Positions 5,979-7,031 of a stretch of DNA of 7,031 nucleotides are shown one piece after another (positions within the stretch are counted from its first letter, which is position 1; the number at the start of each line of letters is the position of its first letter). A program made the translations under genes and the position numbers. The notes below the pieces were generated by a model, which worked only from the letters and a program-made list of their open reading frames with translations, was not told where the DNA came from and ran no database searches. Source of the stretch: Acidimicrobiales bacterium (GTDB taxonomy: Bacteria > Actinomycetota > Acidimicrobiia > Acidimicrobiales > RAAP-2); assembly GCA_017883125.1 (NCBI GenBank), contig JADGOD010000106.1, forward strand, positions 1 to 7,031, in the 5' to 3' direction.

Positions 5979-6582
5979 ACAGGGTTCCCTTCGTCGAGGG
6001 GAGAGACCCATCCTCGATCTTGACGGCGTCGCGGAGGCATCGGGCCAGGCACTTGAACGTCGCCTCGACGATGTGGTGCGTGTTGCGGCCGCTTCGAATC
6101 CTGACGTGGAGCGTGATCCCCGCAGCAGTGATGAATGCCCGACAGAACTCCTCGACCAGCTGAGGATCGAAGGGTGGCTCACCGAGCCCGGGGGTGTCAG
6201 GGGCGAAGGAGACCTCGTAGAGGAGGAACGGTCGTCCCGAGAGATCCAAGGCCACCTCGACGGCTGCCTCGTCCAGCGGCACGACTCGTGACGCATAGCG
6301 GGCGATCCCACGCTTGTCCCCCAGCGCGACGGCGAACGCCTCGCCGAGGACGATGCCGACGTCCTCGACCGTGTGGTGGGTGTCGACGACAAGATCACCG
6401 GTCGCCGAGACGTTCAGATCCATCCCGCCGTGACGGCCGAGCTGCTCGACCATGTGATCGAAGAAGGGGATGCCCGTTGAGACCTCCGTGTGACCGGACC
6501 CGTCGAGATCCAGAGCCACCGTGACCGTGGTCTCCTTGGTCTGGCGACGCTTGCTGGCGATCCGTGGGGCAGCTTCGTTCAT
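5977..6582 (-). CDS. hisB: Imidazoleglycerol-phosphate dehydratase
   Basis: HisB removes water from imidazole glycerol phosphate to give imidazole acetol phosphate, using a manganese cluster in a 24-mer. The 201 residues cover the dehydratase only; there is no N-terminal histidinol phosphatase domain as in enteric HisB, so that activity must be encoded elsewhere. Metal-binding motifs are intact: PFFDHM (39-44), DTHHTVEDVGI (67-77) with H69, H70, E73 and D74, and SGRNTHHIVEATFK (164-177) with H169, H170 and E173. The C-terminus PSTKGTL is close to the family's PSTKGVL. The ATG at 6582 overlaps the hisC stop as ATGA and is preceded by AAGGAG with 5-nt spacing, so this start is preferred over upstream in-frame candidates inside hisC. 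HisH follows after 13 nt. Confidence 0.98.
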   Translation of the reverse strand: MNEAAPRIASKRRQTKETTVTVALDLDGSGHTEVSTGIPFFDHMVEQLGRHGGMDLNVSATGDLVVDTHHTVEDVGIVLGEAFAVALGDKRGIARYASRVVPLDEAAVEVALDLSGRPFLLYEVSFAPDTPGLGEPPFDPQLVEEFCRAFITAAGITLHVRIRSGRNTHHIVEATFKCLARCLRDAVKIEDGSLPSTKGTL

Positions 6583-7031
6583 GCGATCTCCTTGAGGGCT
6601 TTGAGGAACCGGTCGTTCTCCTCCGCCGTTCCAATGGTGACACGCAGACACCCGTCGAGCGATCTCCAGCTCGAGCAGTCCCGGATGAGGACAGATCGAT
6701 CGACCAACGCCCTCCAGAGGGACACCGCATCGATCGAACGGGGTCGGAACAGGATGAAGTTCGCCTGGGAGTCCCAGACGTCGAGCTCCATGCCCTTGAG
6801 GACGGACTGCACCCGCTCGCGCTCGGCAACGACCGTCTCGATGTTCCGAGCCATCACGTCGCTGAACCCGAGAACGGTCTCGCCGGCCGCCTGCGTGAGC
6901 GACGAGAGGTGGTACGGCAGGGATACCTCAAAGCAGGACTCGACGATCCTCGGATCGGCGATGGCGTATCCGAGACGCACCCCGGCGAGCCCCCAGGTCT
7001 TCGAGAACGTGCGGACGACGACCAGTCGCTC
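6579..7031 (-). CDS. hisC: Histidinol-phosphate aminotransferase (C-terminal part, runs off right edge)
   Basis: HisC is the PLP-dependent enzyme that transaminates imidazole acetol phosphate with glutamate to histidinol phosphate. The window holds the last 150 residues of a protein normally about 350-370 long. Translating from the right edge gives RTFSKTWGLAGVRLGYAI, in which the lysine (codon 7001-6999) is the PLP Schiff-base residue and the arginine of GVRLG binds the cofactor phosphate. SLPYHLSSLTQAA, SQANFILFRP and GCLRVTIGTAEENDRFLKAL follow; the arginine of LRVTIGT is the usual substrate-carboxylate binder. This is class I/II aminotransferase fold II-like C-terminal sequence with HisC-type motifs, and the position immediately before hisB supports HisC over other aminotransferases. 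Its TGA overlaps the hisB ATG. The gene start and any operon promoter lie outside the window. Confidence 0.97.
   Translation of the reverse strand, partial: ERLVVVRTFSKTWGLAGVRLGYAIADPRIVESCFEVSLPYHLSSLTQAAGETVLGFSDVMARNIETVVAERERVQSVLKGMELDVWDSQANFILFRPRSIDAVSLWRALVDRSVLIRDCSSWRSLDGCLRVTIGTAEENDRFLKALKEIA
6588..6593 (-). promoter_or_regulatory. Ribosome-binding site of hisB
   Basis: AAGGAG (6593-6588) lies 5 nt upstream of ATG 6582, within the last codons of hisC. It is the strongest in-frame initiation site in the window and fixes the hisB start. Confidence 0.75.

Noticed and set aside
5964..6398. N-terminal extension of hisH of 145 residues, suggesting a fusion
   Set aside because: It is serine/arginine-rich sequence in a shifted frame of hisB; HisH homology begins exactly at GTG 5963.

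Overview
This window is a gene-dense, high-GC stretch of bacterial chromosome in which every supported gene lies on the minus strand. Read in the direction of transcription (right to left) the order is hisC (3' part) - hisB - hisH - hisA - hisF - groES-like - hisI - trpE - ygfZ - trpC (5' part). The compact his block running straight into trpE and trpC, the GC-rich third codon positions, the frequent GTG starts and the monofunctional HisB (no fused phosphatase) all point to an actinobacterium. An Acidimicrobiia-like lineage is my guess, but it is only an inference. I see no mobile element, CRISPR array, tRNA/rRNA gene, long repeat or clear terminator.

Layout (window coordinates): hisC 7031-6579 (start lies beyond the right edge), hisB 6582-5977, hisH 5963-5358, hisA 5358-4612, hisF 4615-3863, a Cpn10/GroES-family gene 3839-3480, hisI 3483-3109, trpE 3112-1583, ygfZ 1586-702, and trpC from 664 off the left edge. 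Six of the nine junctions overlap by 1-4 nt (ATGA, GTGA or TGATG), so translational coupling is likely across most of the unit. The three real gaps are 13 nt (hisB-hisH), 23 nt or more (hisF-groES-like) and 37 nt (ygfZ-trpC).

How the genes work together: HisI opens the ring of phosphoribosyl-AMP, HisA isomerises ProFAR to PRFAR, and HisH with HisF converts PRFAR plus glutamine-derived ammonia to imidazole glycerol phosphate and AICAR. HisB dehydrates IGP and HisC transaminates the product. TrpE makes anthranilate from chorismate (its glutaminase partner TrpG is not in the window), and TrpC forms indole-3-glycerol phosphate. trpF is also absent, which raises the question whether the HisA here is a PriA-type enzyme serving both pathways. 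hisG, hisE, hisD and a histidinol phosphatase are not in the window.

The two genes that do not belong to amino acid synthesis are the most interesting content: a divergent GroES-family protein between hisF and hisI, and the folate-binding iron-sulfur protein YgfZ between trpE and trpC. Both overlap the next or previous biosynthetic gene by 4 nt, so they look like integral operon members. I found no convincing wholly new system; the window is mostly ordinary primary metabolism with these two unexplained passengers.
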